DNA from: Condylostoma magnum
Lineage: Eukaryota > Ciliophora > Heterotrichea > Heterotrichida > Condylostomatidae
Reading direction: 5' to 3'
Length of the DNA: 33,519 nucleotides
Assembly: GCA_920105805.1 (NCBI GenBank)
Contig: CAKKTI010000220.1
Span: 1,810-35,328 of the forward strand
Position 1 is the stretch's first letter, and each line of letters starts with the position of its first letter. Position numbers and translations under genes: made by a program. The notes beneath the pieces are model-generated. The model saw nothing but the letters and a program-made list of their open reading frames with translations, did no database searches and was not told the DNA's origin. Positions 1-11,149 of the stretch are shown in pieces.

Positions 1-567
1 TTTCTTATTCAATGGCCTTCGTAACTAATTAGCCATTCTATAATTACACATTCTCTTCTTATTATAATCTAAATGTGTTAAACTTTTCCTTTCCTACTGC
101 TTCTAGGCTAGTTTTGCCTGATAATCATTCCAGTCAACTTTTAAATCTTAAGATTTACTTTTACTTAAAGGATACTAACAATTAAGCTATTTTGCATCAA
201 CACACCCCGGCAACTACACAAAACGCCTTTTTACCTCCGATGTTTTTGGTCTTAATACGAATGTCTTAGGCTATGGTTAAATCTATTAAAACTGTGGATT
301 ATAACGAGTGCACGGCGGGCCTTCAACTGAGCTCCAAAGGTTTTTGTCCCTTCCAACAGATTTGAAGTTTTAACTATTTTTTTCAGCACTTACTTCATTA
401 GTCTCTGATTTAATATACTAAATCTAATCTAAAATCTCGCCAATATTCGTAGTTTTCTGCACTTTTTACCGCTATTAGCCCGTATAAGGCCTAGAACTAC
501 TGTTTTCCTGCAAAAACTTATGATTAATCTTCGTATGTGCATTGCCAAAGTGAGAATACATCGGCAT
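1..567 (-). CDS. Hypothetical basic protein, 3' end missing
   Basis: The frame is open for 189 codons from an ATG at 567 to the window edge, so the C-terminus is missing. It contains many in-frame TAA/TAG codons read as Gln. The protein is hydrophilic, basic and Gln/Lys-rich with no membrane segment. A segment reading GPPCTRYNPQF followed by Gln/Pro-rich sequence loosely recalls the Gly-Pro/Tyr-Pro repeats of ciliary microtubule-associated proteins, but this is too weak for a family name. It is divergent from the SLC44 gene, with start codons 115 nt apart. The start sits in the A-rich context (aaaaATG) seen for most genes here, and a second in-frame ATG lies two codons in. Function unknown. 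Confidence 0.6.
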
Positions 568-682
568 TTTTACAGCAGCTTATATGAAATTTTACATTTA
601 TATTTACTTTAAAACCCTACAATAACAGTTCTCTAGTGGTTCCGTAGGTTAAATCTCAAATTAAATTACTTCGATGGTTAAA

Positions 683-2605
683 ATGGCAGATTCTAATATA
701 GAAAGCGGTTAGGAAGGTCAGGTAGCTGAATCAAAGGGCTACTCAAGTAAATATCTGGACCCCTCATATAAAGGGGAGCCTTTGAGCGAAGAGCTTAAGA
801 ACGGTCCAATGGAACGTAGAAAATGCTAAGATTGTATCTGTTGTTTGATCTTTCTGGCTTTTATTATAGCTTGGTTGGTATGTGGATTTTATGGGCTATC
901 GTAGGGTGACCCTATGCTACTTACTTATCCTTTTGATAGTTCCTCTAACTAATGTGGACTTCCGGACGACGATGCGGAGGACTATCCTTACATTTACTTC
1001 CCTTATCCCATTCCAGGGTATGTGGACTACTCTGTCTGTGTAAAGGATTGTCCAGACACTTATGAAGATACAGTTGAGTGCTATACAAATGACAAGTTCA
1101 AGGACTGTAATTTTAGATGGGAGGACGTTATTGGAGACCCTCACCCAGTGTACGGATATTTAAAGGGAATTTACCCCTCCGACGGTTACATTGAAAGAAT
1201 TTGTTTGCCTGATTCCGATGCAAAGTCATGGACTGTCAACGCATTAGACGAGGTTAATGATTACATAGACACTGATACATTAGCCAAGTGGTTAGGTGAT
1301 GTTTGGAGAATTTGGTACATGCTTCTTATTGTGGCAGGAATTGCTGTAATTATCGCTGGAATTTACCTATTCATGCTTAGATGGTGTCTGGGAATTATTG
1401 TATGGTTATCAATTTTCCTCATTTTCGCCTTTCTACTGTTAATAGGTGGTTTTTGTCACTGGTCGTATGAAAACCAATTCGACGAAGAAAATGACGAGGA
1501 TACTAGAGATACTTTAGAAGTATTAGCTATTGTGTTTTATGTACTGGCAGGAGTATTTTTACTTTATATATTATGGATGTGTAACAAAATTAGACTAGCA
1601 ATTGCTATTATGAAAGCCGGAACTGTGTTTATTAAAGATGTATGGACTGCCTTGCTAGTACCCCCAGTGTTCTTTATAGTTGGAATTTTAATTTTCGCTT
1701 ATTGGGTTGTATGTTCAATTTATATATATAGTACAGGGGATATTGAGCAAGAGGATGACGATGCACTGGCTGAAATAGAATGGGACGATACTACTCGCAA
1801 TATCTTCTATTTCCACTTCTTCGCCATATACTGGGTAGTAGCCTTTATACTAGCCTTTGAGCAATTCGTGCTAGCTTCAACAGTATGTCTATGGTACTAC
1901 AGCTAAAACACTGATAGTTCAGTACAAAGACCGGTTTCTCGCTCAATATGGCGCGGATTCCGATACCATTTGGGCTCCATAGCACTTGGCTCATTTATCC
2001 TTGCACTGGTCTGGGTGATTAAGACAATACTTGCGTATATTTCCTACAAGATATAAGAGACTTAAACCGGAGCATCTACGAAACTAGTGGTTTGGATAAT
2101 CAACTGTCTATAATGCTATGTTAACTGTTTCGAAAGGTTCATCAAGTTCTTAAACAAAAACGCGTATATATAAATAGCATTGAACGGAACCTCGTTCTGT
2201 ACTTCAGCAAGGGAAGCATTTTTCCTGATTTTAAGAAATGCTAGTAGATTTGTTGCTTTGGGAGGAATAGGACATGTCTTTTAATTCCTAGGTAAATGGA
2301 CAATTACTATCACAACTGCATTTTTCGGGTATGTTATAATTACAAGATATGATAAAATATATGACGAAATTCATTCACCAGTGTTCCCCACCATTGTTTT
2401 CGTATTTATAGCTTATCTGGTTGCGGGATTAGTCATGTCAGTTTACTCTATGGCATGCGATACTATATTGCAATGCTTCCTGGCTGATGAGGAATTGATG
2501 AAATAGGATAACAGACTTCCGGCTCATGCTCCTGAGGCTATTCTTGATTTCATGGGAAGAGAAAAAGATCCTGAGAAGGGAGGAAACGGGTGCTGCAGGT
2601 GTTAG
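683..2605 (+). CDS. Choline transporter-like protein (CTL/SLC44 family)
   Basis: 640 residues. The N-terminus has the CTL-family start: a basic stretch with a Cys-rich motif (ERRKCQDCICC) leading into the first membrane helix. A long Cys-containing loop follows, then a cluster of hydrophobic helices, and a C-terminal part with the family's conserved segment around GTSFCTSAREAFFLILRNA and a late hydrophobic helix ending in SMACDTILQCFLADEE. Length and architecture match SLC44 proteins, plasma- or organelle-membrane transporters of choline and ethanolamine. At least ten in-frame TAA/TAG codons fall in non-conserved or Gln positions. An in-frame ATG at 674 could be the start; 683 is preferred for its taaaATG context. 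The stop is TAG at 2603, followed four codons later by TAA. The next gene starts 35 nt downstream. Substrate is inferred from the family only. Confidence 0.88.
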
Positions 2606-2640
2606 TTAGTTAGTTAACATGTTTTAAGTTATTATTGTAA

Positions 2641-3789
2641 ATGTCAATTGATATAGAAACTTTTTGGTAGATGAGGAAGGAGATGATTGCTAGGTTGAAT
2701 AATGCATATTTGCATTTAGCTAATAACGGGAAAGTGTTTTAGCAAATTGCTATGGTTTCCTCTAATATTCTAAAGTGTAATTGAGATGAGTAGCATGTGC
2801 CTTAGATACCGGTGGTAAGAGATAATCATAAGCCTGATAATAAGAAATCTGTATAGATTGTTCATGAAAAGTTGTTATTTGATTTCTAAAATGCTGAAAA
2901 TTAGTTTGATTCATTTTTCGATTAATTACACATAAGGATCTAAGAGTTGTTGCAATAAATCAAATTTGAGGTTAACATGATTAGATCTTAGAATACGGCT
3001 AATGAGGAATTGATAAATAAAATCAATGTTGAATTAGATTAATAAGGGTAGGTATATAGTATGAAGTATAAGCAATGTAGTGAATAAGTAGAGTAGTATA
3101 AGTAAAAAACACTTATTTACAAAAATATTTACTATAATAAGAAAAAACAGATGAAGGATTAGTACATTTTTAAGCTTTCTAATTACAAAAAGTAATTATT
3201 AGGGTAAATACAAGAATGATAAAACAAATATGTAAATCATTAATCATAGGGTAGTCAACAAATCGCATAAGTCTCTAATCACTTATCGTAGTATAGCTAG
3301 ACAAAATCAATATAATTGAAACATACAGGAATAAATACAGTAACATTCCACTAAAATGACAAGGAAAACTTTTAAAACAATCAACTAAAATAGTAAATAA
3401 TCCAAGCCAATCTAGTTCTTGACACAGCAGACAAAAAAATGGCAAAATTATACGGCCATTACTCCAATTAGATAAAAGACTGAAATGAAGAGCAACTGTT
3501 CCCTTAATACTAACAATTCGACAATTGAAGTAGACTTATACTTTCCATTGATTTTGTATCTCATATGTTATTCAAACTCACTAACGATAACAATTGACTA
3601 ATCTCTAATTTAGCCTCTTAGGCCCAGCAACCATAAATAATTGAAAAAGTGTGCTATTAGGCCCCAAAACCAATAAACAAAAAGTTTTAACAGTAAATTT
3701 GGCAGCAATTACGGCAAAGCTCCCAAATACTATCAGATTTTAAGCGTTCAAGAGAATCATTATTAAAGCATATAACTCCTTTTGTCTAA
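2641..3789 (+). CDS. Coiled-coil protein of unknown function
   Basis: 382 residues from ATG 2641, very rich in Gln, Lys and Asn, with a large share of the Gln written as TAA/TAG. Residues about 80-200 are heptad-like and predicted coiled coil. TGA is read as Trp in segments such as KCNWDEQ and IKDWNEEQ. There is no membrane segment and no catalytic motif I recognise. It lies 35 nt after the SLC44 gene and ends 13 nt before the RRM gene, all on the same strand. The stop (TAA at 3787) is the last candidate before the next ATG and is the least certain part of the call. A structural or cytoskeletal role is possible but only inferred from composition. Confidence 0.6.
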
Positions 3790-3802
3790 CTAATAATAAA
3801 AT

Positions 3803-5038
3803 ATGGACGAACGAAGTTTCCAGCAGATGGAATCTAATAGTTTCTTTGTCACAGGTATTCAGGATATACCGGAGTCTGAGCTACAGTAGAAACTTCAATG
3901 CACTTAAATTAGAACGCATATTTGGGAGCTAGCCAGCCAGTCGCACTCATTTGCGGAAGTTTTTTATAGAAGCATTCAGGAAGCTGAAAATGCATATAAT
4001 GATCTAAACAATACAGAGATTAATGGCCAGAAACTGAGATTTCTTGTGAAAAGAGCCCTGACTAAACTATGACTTGGAGGTCTTCCTCCAGTGATATATG
4101 TCCGCGATCTTTTCACCGCGCTATAGGACATTACCCCAGGTCTTTAGTACTTAAAAATTCCAAGACATCCTGAGATCCCTGGACTTTCTAGTCTTGGTAT
4201 AGCTGAACTTATATACGACACTCATTCTCACGCAGAAGAGGCCTTTATGCAGCTGAAGAACCCTTCAAGATTTTACAATACCAACTACAGGGTATTTGTA
4301 GGATTTGATGTACAGGTAATGTGGGCTGAGCCCTTTTTAGACCTTTCTGCAGAACTAGCTAAAATGACTAGAGTAGTTATGGTAGAAAACATAGGGATAT
4401 TTACAAGTAATAGAAGCTTAGAAGAAGAGATTACATGTTTTGCCCCTCCGTAGACAATAAGACGATATGCTACCTCAGCAGTTGTTAGTTTTAGATCCAT
4501 GGAGGATGCTAAGGTCTTAACTAGTACCAATGAGTTGCTGGTAGACGGAAGGAAGTGGAGAGTAAGTCCAGGTGAGCGGATGGACGAGGATCCAGTAGAG
4601 CCGGATATTTACCAGAAAGACAGCTCCTAGGACAGCTTCTACCAACTAAGTGTCCTGTAACTAAACACAGCAGATAGACAACGACTCTACGAGACAGTTC
4701 AAACCTCTTCGGCCTTTCCAACAAAAAGAGAGGCTTTAGTTAAGGGATTATCAGTAGATTTGCAAAACAAAGCCCGAAGGATGTTGTAACAGTCCAGACG
4801 TCCGGGTGAGAATCAGTCAACGGATTACTTGTTAACACCTGAAAATAACCCAGTGAAGGCTTATGAGCCGGTGAAAAGAGCCCGGTATTAGGAACCGTAT
4901 TATAATTACAACCCGAGTGAGAGTCGTGAGAGTCGTGAAAGTCGCCCACAGGAGCAAATGCAGCACTTGACCATGGAGCAAAAGATGCAATACTATTATA
5001 TGCTCAATAATCCCAAACCTCAGTATTATCCTCCGTAA
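3803..5038 (+). CDS. hnRNP R/Q-like RNA-binding protein with RRM domains
   Basis: 411 residues. The order resembles hnRNP Q/R (SYNCRIP) proteins: a first RRM remnant whose RNP1-like part includes EAENAYNDLNN, a middle domain with a HAEEAFMQLKNPSRF segment ending in VQVMWAEP (compare the VEWADP end of hnRNP R/Q RRM2), then a third domain starting RVVMVENIG and ending KVLTSTNELLVDGRKWRV. The C-terminal 130 residues are low complexity, rich in Gln, Tyr, Pro, Arg and Ser, including repeated SRE units and a Tyr-rich tail, as in many RNA-granule proteins. TGA is Trp at LTKLWLGG. The stop is taken as TAA 5036; a second TAA lies five codons on and a TGA-TAA pair at 5060, so the tail could be slightly longer. 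RNA-binding role inferred from family; the RNA target is unknown. Confidence 0.72.
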
Positions 5039-5312
5039 ATTCATATGTCTTAAACCATCTGATAAGTTTCTTCGCTTCTGCGAGTAAAATGGAAGGGTTG
5101 CAATAGGCCCCTTTATTTAGTTCTTCAGGGATTAAATATTGATAATCAAGTACTGTGCTTTAGGGAGGGGATTTTTGTATGCAATTAAACTATACTGATA
5201 AAGTACTGTATTTACACTAAAATCAATAATTAATACTACATAAAATACACTTATGTAATTGAGACTCCTTTGATTCTCAATTATTTCCCTTTAAAAGTCA
5301 GTTATAATAAAA
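5039..5312. other. Intergenic spacer with a doubtful mini-frame
   Basis: 274 nt between the RRM gene and the CIMIP2-like gene. An ATG at 5089 in the usual A-rich context opens a frame of about 45-60 codons (starting MEGLQQAPLF), but it contains two closely spaced possible stops (TGA TAA at 5143) and resembles no family I know. It could be leader sequence or a tiny gene. Confidence 0.4.
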
Positions 5313-6026
5313 ATGTTCGTAAGCTAAGGCAGAGAAACAGGACACTTACCAGCCTATACAGGGCACGTCCCTCAAAAAATAGAGGAGGAAATAGGAATAG
5401 GCCATCATCCTCCCTAAAGCTAGATTCCGGGCTACAAAGGCTATATTCCAGGAGTGAAATCAGAGAATCTATTCGGCACTACTTATGGAAAGATTACCTA
5501 CACCTCAGCCACTGGAGAGTACCCCAAAGGTCTGGATCACCCTCCCACCTAAAAGTACGTTTCCATGGCAAGGGACCAGCACATTGACTTAAGTACTGTC
5601 AAAGAAAAACCAGCAACAGAGCAACTTGGACTACCTCAACCCGAGAAAAATCCACCTACTGTCATCCCTGTACAAACTCTTAATGCCTTTATGGGAGTTG
5701 AAGACTCAGATATCAATAAAACTACAAATGTGGAAAACTTTTACGGGTTTTCGCAATCTTAGTATAACGAGGAAAACAAAGGTAATGATTATGAAAGTAA
5801 TATGAGAAAGTTTTACGGGTAAGAGAAGTAGGAGAAGCCGTTAAAGCACGGGACACCAATACCAGGGTATACTGGAGTTGCTAGGCGCGTGGAGGCCAAT
5901 AATATTTTTGGAGTCACTTATGCTAACTCGCTGAAAATGGCTAAGGGGGATCTTAAGGAGAAGAAGGAAGAGGAGACTTTGATTTTACACCAAAGGGCAA
6001 TCTACACTCCCGATTACAGGACCTAG
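5313..6026 (+). CDS. Ciliary microtubule inner protein, CIMIP2/FAM166-like
   Basis: 237 residues. It carries the repeated CIMIP2/FAM166 signature: PAYTGHVP near residue 13, IPGYKGYIPG followed by FGTTYGKIT near 40-58, and IPGYTGVARRVEANNIFG with TYANS near 185-205. In animals these proteins bind inside the doublet microtubules of cilia (established for the family), so an axonemal role is expected in this ciliate. The rest is hydrophilic, charged and without membrane segments. A partial frame shift away lies a competing frame from ATG 5270, but it lacks the PGYxG repeats. The stop is TAG at 6024, with TAA at 6045; the RING-CH gene starts at 6049. Confidence 0.8.
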
Positions 6027-6048
6027 CTAGTAAGAATAAATTATTAAA

Positions 6049-6975
6049 ATGTTACCAGGTGAAGATCTTGACAGGATTGAAGCGGATGCTTAGTCTAACA
6101 ACGATTTTTTAGTATCTGAGCCATCTGAAAAACAGTGTAGAGTATGCTTAGAACTCCAAACCAAGGATAATCCTTTAATAACACCTTGCCGATGCGCCGG
6201 CTCTGTCCGATACATCCATGAGGAGTGTTTAAAAACCTGACTTCTGAGCAACTAAGAAGACATAAAAGAAGGTGAGTGTGAAATATGCAAAACGGCCTAT
6301 AAAATGAAATTCCAGCTGGATAAAGTGTGCTCGGGGAAATAGGCCTGTAGTGAAGGAATAACTCAATGCATGTTTGTTCCGTTATTATTCGCCGTTTTAG
6401 TAATGCTTATAATAATAACCTTTTTATTAGCAACAGAGTACCTTCCAAACGCCGATAATTCAAATAGCTAGGCGTATACAATAGCTCTAATCCTCATTTG
6501 TACGGTTTCAGCTATTGTTATTGTAATTCTAATGGTAAATACATTAAAAGAAGCGTGTTTAATATAGGAACTAAAGGAGTGAACTATTTTTAGCCAAGAT
6601 TACTCATCAGAGTTAGAAGCTAGAAAGTAACAAGATGATTCAACAGTACTGCATCTAGGAAATGATGGTAATTTTTCTTATGTAGATATTGAAGCTTAGA
6701 CGGATATCTTGGTGATTCCGAAAGTCACGAAGTATAAAGGAAGAAAGATTTCAGTACCTGAAGTACAGCCTCAGCTATAGCCACTTAGATAATAAGGCCA
6801 AACAGTTGGATATCAGAGAAGGAATATGACACCTTTTGGCTCTATTTCTGGAAGTTTGTCTGTAACACCCAAATTGAATAGAAGTAGCACAGACTTAATG
6901 GGAGATAGGAGTCTTGTAGACTTAGAGGAGATTAGAAGAGGGAGAATAGAAAACATAAAAATTAGTCCTTTGTAA
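6049..6975 (+). CDS. RING-CH (MARCH-type) membrane E3 ubiquitin ligase
   Basis: 308 residues. An N-terminal RING-CH finger has the full C4HC3 set: C30, C33, C47, C49, H57, C60, C77, C80. The Trp of the motif ECLKTW (residue 64) is written TGA, which is one of the anchors for the code reading. Two hydrophobic helices follow (about residues 105-125 and 138-162), the standard MARCH topology that puts the RING in the cytosol and tethers it to an endomembrane. The C-terminal 140 residues are polar, with Ser/Gly-rich patches. MARCH ligases ubiquitinate membrane proteins; the substrate here is unknown. The end is a single TAA at 6973, before a 322-nt spacer. Confidence 0.88.
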
Positions 6976-7297
6976 AATTGTTTTATACTTATTAGAAATA
7001 GAAAGTAACTTAATATTATGCTGATAATTGAGCCCGTTTATTCAGTATAATTTCATTATGATTTATTTTTCATAAAACAGTACATTTCTATATAAAATAA
7101 CACATAATATCCTAACGATACACAAAATATGACTCCCTTTTACCATTAAAACATACGAAATCTACCCTCTATTTTAATCACATCTATAAAATACAAGCAC
7201 AATTTCCTAAAATCTAAATTTTAAAAAGTCCCAGTAATACGCCCTACAAAGCTAAATTATAATATCAAATTTAATGGTATAAAATATTATTGTAAAG
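6976..7297. other. AT-rich spacer, no gene seen
   Basis: 322 nt between two same-strand genes. Composition is clearly more AT-rich than either neighbour, with no conserved protein motif in any frame and no RNA gene recognised. It presumably contains the 3' end of the RING-CH transcript and the start region of the next gene; no promoter element can be named. Confidence 0.5.
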
Positions 7298-7711
7298 ATG
7301 AAGGATTTGAATAGTAAAGGAATATTTGAAACAATGTACTCTCTTTTAAACTCTTAGCAGGGGACGTTTGAGCTGTCAGACTCAAGAGAACTCCCTAACC
7401 CATTCTAACTAAGCTTGAAATAGGCTGAGCTTCCTCCTCATCCTAGTCTCACCCCCATGACAGTAAGCTCCAAGAGGCGAACATAGAGGATTACTTAATG
7501 CGTTCATACTAATAGGAAGCACTACGCAAAGGGCATGTGTAATAATTGCTACCATAGAATCGGAAGGTAAAAACTTGCATGAAAATGCGAACATAATTAC
7601 AGAGTTCATTATGCAAAAGGAATGTGTCAATTCTGTTATTTGCTAGAGTATCATCAATCAAAACAAATAAGACGCTGATTAAAGTAGTTTTATAATGATT
7701 CATTAATTTAA
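7298..7711 (+). CDS. Small protein with duplicated HYAKGMC Cys/His motif
   Basis: 137 residues. The C-terminal half holds two copies of a Cys/His unit: C-VHTNRKHYAKGMCNNCY followed by an HRIGRQKLAW linker, then C-EHNYRVHYAKGMCQFCY. Each has a Cys, His-Tyr-Ala-Lys-Gly-x-Cys and a CxxC pair, which looks like a small zinc-binding fold. I recall similar HYAKGxC repeats in predicted proteins of ciliates, but no assigned function. The N-terminal 60 residues are polar. TGA is Trp in KLAWKC and IRRWLK. The frame closes with tandem TAA TAA at 7709-7714, just before a hairpin and a large AT-rich gap. Zinc binding is an inference from residue spacing. Confidence 0.75.
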
Positions 7712-7735
7712 TAAGGGTTTAAAAGCTATATTTAT

Positions 7736-7768
7736 AAAATTCTGAGGAGATTTAAACGTCAGAATTTT
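7736..7768. repeat. Inverted repeat, 10-bp stem and 13-nt loop
   Basis: AAAATTCTGA at 7736-7745 is exactly complementary to TCAGAATTTT at 7759-7768. It lies 22 nt after the tandem stop of the HYAKGMC gene, followed by a T-rich run. It could be a transcript 3'-end structure or chance in AT-rich DNA. It is not a canonical terminator for a eukaryote. Confidence 0.4.
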
Positions 7769-9979
7769 TATGGATTTTTTATTTTTTAACCTTTTTTAAG
7801 TAATTTTATAGGAAATAATGCCGATTTGTCTTAGTACACCTTGCTCTATCGTGTTGACTCATGGCTTTGAATATTGGTTTTTTAATAATCTTTAAAAGAT
7901 ATTATTATATTTGTCAAAAGATATGAAATACTATAAATGTCTAAATTATTCGGATATAATCCTTAAGTATTGGAATTAATATCAAAAAACTTAATTTAAT
8001 ACAAGTCTTATTAGATAGAAAATGATTAAATATTTTGAAATTTGAGGAGAAAATAATTACCTTCTTAATAGTAAAATTTAATGTTTAATTATTTGCCTAT
8101 AAAGCACTAATAATGTAGTAATTCATAATATAGCACTGTACCTGTAAATATTAAGACTATTGGAATACATAAATTTTTTGATTTTTCTGGTCAGCCTAAA
8201 TTATATGCTTATTTCAATAAAACTCTAAATTAATTTGTTATGTGTATGATGTGTATAGTTGATTATTTAAATCTAAATATCTGTTTCCAACCTAATCACT
8301 AAATTTTAACTTGATAAAATTTTAGTAAAATTTAATGCAAAATTTGAATAATTTATGTATATTGGTTATATTAATTCGTATCATAGATGTGAAATCCTAA
8401 TAGAGCGCCTGTATATTGATATCTTAAAGAAAAAAGATAAATAAATATACTTTGAGGGAAAATTAAATCAAGCACTTGAAGTGTATATTCATTAAAAGTT
8501 AATTAAGATAGACAATATTTAGTTAAAAATTTCCAAGACCTACCTAATATTACATCAAATATAACTTTTAAAGGTATATTTATGCCTTCATCCATATTAA
8601 TAATTATAAAATCGGCTTTGATCTTTAAGAAAAATACTAGGTAATTATTCGAATACATTTAGATTATTGATCAAACTACAACATACAGTAAATATTATAA
8701 TGCTATTTTAATAATACTGTATTCGAAATAGAACTTAAGAAAGTACTGAGCTAGATGAATTTTAGCTTAAAATAGAATCTTATCATGTAAAATTTGATAA
8801 TTTGCTTAGAATAGCTTCAATTAGTTTATAAACTACTTTAAATTTTAACCTTGCAGCAAGATTAAAATAAAGAGGAATTGTTATAGGAATCTATCCAAGT
8901 TCTTTAATAGGTTATTCAATTGATTAACCTTTATATTATCTAATTTTAGCCTTGTTATAAGACTTTCAAACTTGATAATAATATTGTGTTTATAAGATAT
9001 GATATAACATACAAAGATTTTAAGCTTTTATTCATTTGAATATAGGTAAAACTAATTTTAATCGAAATGAATTAATCTTTACAATTTATCAATCTTTTAT
9101 ATCTTAATAAAGTATACTTAGTATATGATAAGCTATATTAATATAATAGCTCTTATTAAAAATCTTAAAGACTATTGAAAATGCATATCTATCTATTAAA
9201 AAAACAAAATAAAAAATAATAGAGAGCAAAAGATGATAATTATAATATAGTATAATCATGGATTTGTCCATGAATCTCAAATGGTTTTAGGTAATCAACT
9301 AATCTACAATTCGTCCGATTAAGGATTTATATGCATTGATTATAAGATTATACAACTTTTAAAGTGTCCATATATCTTAGTATCTGTACATTTTTACTTC
9401 ACTGGTTTTAAATGATTTAAAATAATATTTTGTTATTTCATTATTAAGAAACTCAACTAAACACATTACATATGTAGTTCTATCTATTTAATATGGATAA
9501 TTTGTATAAAGTATGAGCTAATTAGCTTATAAAAATGACGGTATTTTGAAGATAAGATTGTATATTAATGTATACTTAGAAGATTGCTAAAGATGAGATC
9601 TGATAAATAATTACAGCTTCTTATCAAAAAGGAAATACTATATAATTTTATTATTATACTTAAGTGAATTTTATATAATAACTCTGATTTAATTCAAGTA
9701 CTTGGGATCTAACTATGTCGAATATAAAATATCCTTTTGTTTCTCATATAGACGATATTATTAGCTTAAGAGCTTATACTTTATTAATTTACATGCAACA
9801 TATAATAAAATTACTTGCATATAATATAGTATCTCTTTTACTTGTATTAAGCTCCACCAATCAGTGAAATAAGGCTAATCGATTATTAATAACAGTGAAA
9901 TTTTACAATCATACCTTTTAATATATAATAAAACTTTTAATTCAACCAACGACTTTCTATTATTTTAAACAATTACTAA
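7769..9979. other. Very AT-rich 2.2-kb region without recognisable genes
   Basis: The composition falls to roughly a fifth G+C by eye, well below the flanking genes, and the sequence is full of short A/T runs and TAA/TAG/TGA triplets on both strands. I found no family motif in sampled frames, no tRNA or rRNA-like segment, no tandem repeat, and no convincing long terminal inverted repeats. A 12-bp palindrome AGCTAATTAGCT sits at 9516-9527. Because no codon is an absolute stop under this code, open frames here mean nothing. Options are ordinary spacer DNA, a decayed element, germline-type DNA removed in the somatic nucleus, or a replication or regulatory region. None can be chosen from sequence alone. 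Confidence 0.55.
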
Positions 9980-10522
9980 CTAAATATTCTCCATATCGTT
10001 CCTGCAAGAGAAAAGCCAAAGCATAAAGATAGGTACCCCAGTCAAAAAGTACCCAGTCTACAACACTCTCTAATAATTCCATAACTTATTATACGGCTCA
10101 TTATTAAGTCCATACAAAACTGCAAGCATTACTGCTAAATAAATATAATTTAAATTCGTAGCTTACGGGAAGAGTATAAGTAATGAGTGAACTGCCCAGG
10201 TCATTATCAAATACCAGGGATAATGCGGTAAGCTCATCATTTCATAACCTCCGCTTAAAGTGACTAAATGATGTGTTAAAAATGAGAAATTACACCAGTC
10301 CATTAAATCTTATCTGTATGTCAAGTAAACGGAGTCAATGACATAGTAAATGAGGCTGACAACAACCGCTAGTCTATACCCGTAATCTGCAATATCCGGT
10401 TTTACCTTGTCAGGAATTTGGGAGTTGGGGGCCTGGTATCTTAAACGGTAGAAGGCTAGTAGAAATATAGGAAAGCATATAACAACATTGAAGTAGTACC
10501 AAACCGTTGAATAATGATTCAT
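9980..10522 (-). CDS. Polytopic membrane protein, TLC-domain-like
   Basis: 180 residues on the minus strand, starting at ATG 10522 (a TTG four codons upstream is not needed) and ending at TAG 9982-9980. Five or six hydrophobic helices cover most of the chain. Residues around FLTHHLVTL, followed by a helix, a PHYPW loop and a helix starting WAVHSLL, recall the His-His and downstream His of TLC-domain proteins (TRAM/LAG1/CLN8-like, including TLCD/TMEM56 types), which act in lipid metabolism or trafficking in the ER or plasma membrane. The match is motif-level and partial, and the protein is shorter than usual. It is divergent from the gene at 10589. Confidence 0.6.
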
Positions 10523-10588
10523 TTTTTTTACCAATTAATTCACTAATTAACCAATTTAATCTTTAATCGGTGCTCTGGAATTTGAATT

Positions 10589-11149
10589 ATGTCATCGTCG
10601 TATAGCTCTACGAGCCTTTAAGGAGGAGTTAAATTAAGCTATCCTACTATAAGCCAAGTGCCGTTGGAGGATGGGGAGTTTGATGATCCGTCTAATGCGA
10701 GTAATTGGAATTTATCTAGAATTAATCTGCATTGGACCCTTGATACTGAAGGCTCTGATATCTAAAGATCGCTTTGAATATCTCTTCCTATGGTTATTTA
10801 ATTGTTTTGCATAATAATTCCATGTAGAAACTCCTTTTGGTCGAAAATCACTCTTAGATATAAGGAGTTGTTTTGGAAGTTGAGGATTTGAATAATCGTT
10901 CTTAGACCTAGTAAAAGAAAGTCGTTTTGATGTAGCTTTCTAGGGGAAGTTTAACTTAGTTTTATGTATGTTCCATCGAGACTTTGGTTATCTAAAATGT
11001 ATAATTTAAAGGGCTCTAGAATGAATGATAGAATATATCTTAGTATGTCATTAGGAACTACTTATAAAATCGAATTTTTGGTATGTTTTTACTTTGTTCC
11101 AAGAAGTCATGTTATATGGCTCTTTGTCAATTATCTTTTAAAGTATTAA
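10589..11149 (+). CDS. Unrecognised protein; C-terminal frame uncertain
   Basis: The frame from ATG 10589 to TAA 11147 gives 186 residues. The first 55 residues are convincing: Ser-rich, then an acidic EDGEFDDPSN stretch, and CG-ending codons (tcg, acg, ccg, gcg) as in neighbouring genes. Beyond residue 65 the frame becomes unusually Trp-rich with three TGA-Trp and hydrophobic patches, while the -1 frame looks more like normal protein in this window (charged, Gln-rich through TAA/TAG). A 35-nt GT-AG segment at 10793-10827 would join the two. So the product may be either 186 residues or a spliced form with another C-terminus. No family recognised. Confidence 0.5.
10793..10827 (+). other. Candidate 35-nt intron (GT...AG)
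   Basis: Starts GTTATTTAATTG and ends CATGTAG. Removal would move the frame of the gene at 10589 from its clear N-terminal frame into a -1 frame that reads as ordinary hydrophilic protein (KLLLVENHSQIQG onward). No other gene in the window needs an intron, and heterotrich introns are known to be about 15 nt, so this remains a weak call. Confidence 0.25.

Noticed and set aside
4285-5044. Minus-strand open frames opposite the RRM gene
   Set aside because: They are antisense shadows of a coding frame with clear RRM motifs on the plus strand.
5089-5260. Possible tiny gene starting MEGLQQAPLF
   Set aside because: Short, no family resemblance, and two adjacent possible stops occur early (5143).
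5270-5587. Open frame of 105 codons overlapping the CIMIP2-like gene
   Set aside because: It is Arg/Ser-rich and lacks motifs, while the overlapping frame from 5313 has three PGYxG-type repeats of CIMIP2.
9516-9527. 12-bp palindrome AGCTAATTAGCT as a regulatory site
   Set aside because: A single palindrome of this length in 2 kb of AT-rich DNA can be chance, and it has no associated gene.
7769-9979. Transposon or CRISPR-like array in the AT-rich gap
   Set aside because: No direct repeats with regular spacing, no transposase motif and no long terminal repeats were seen.
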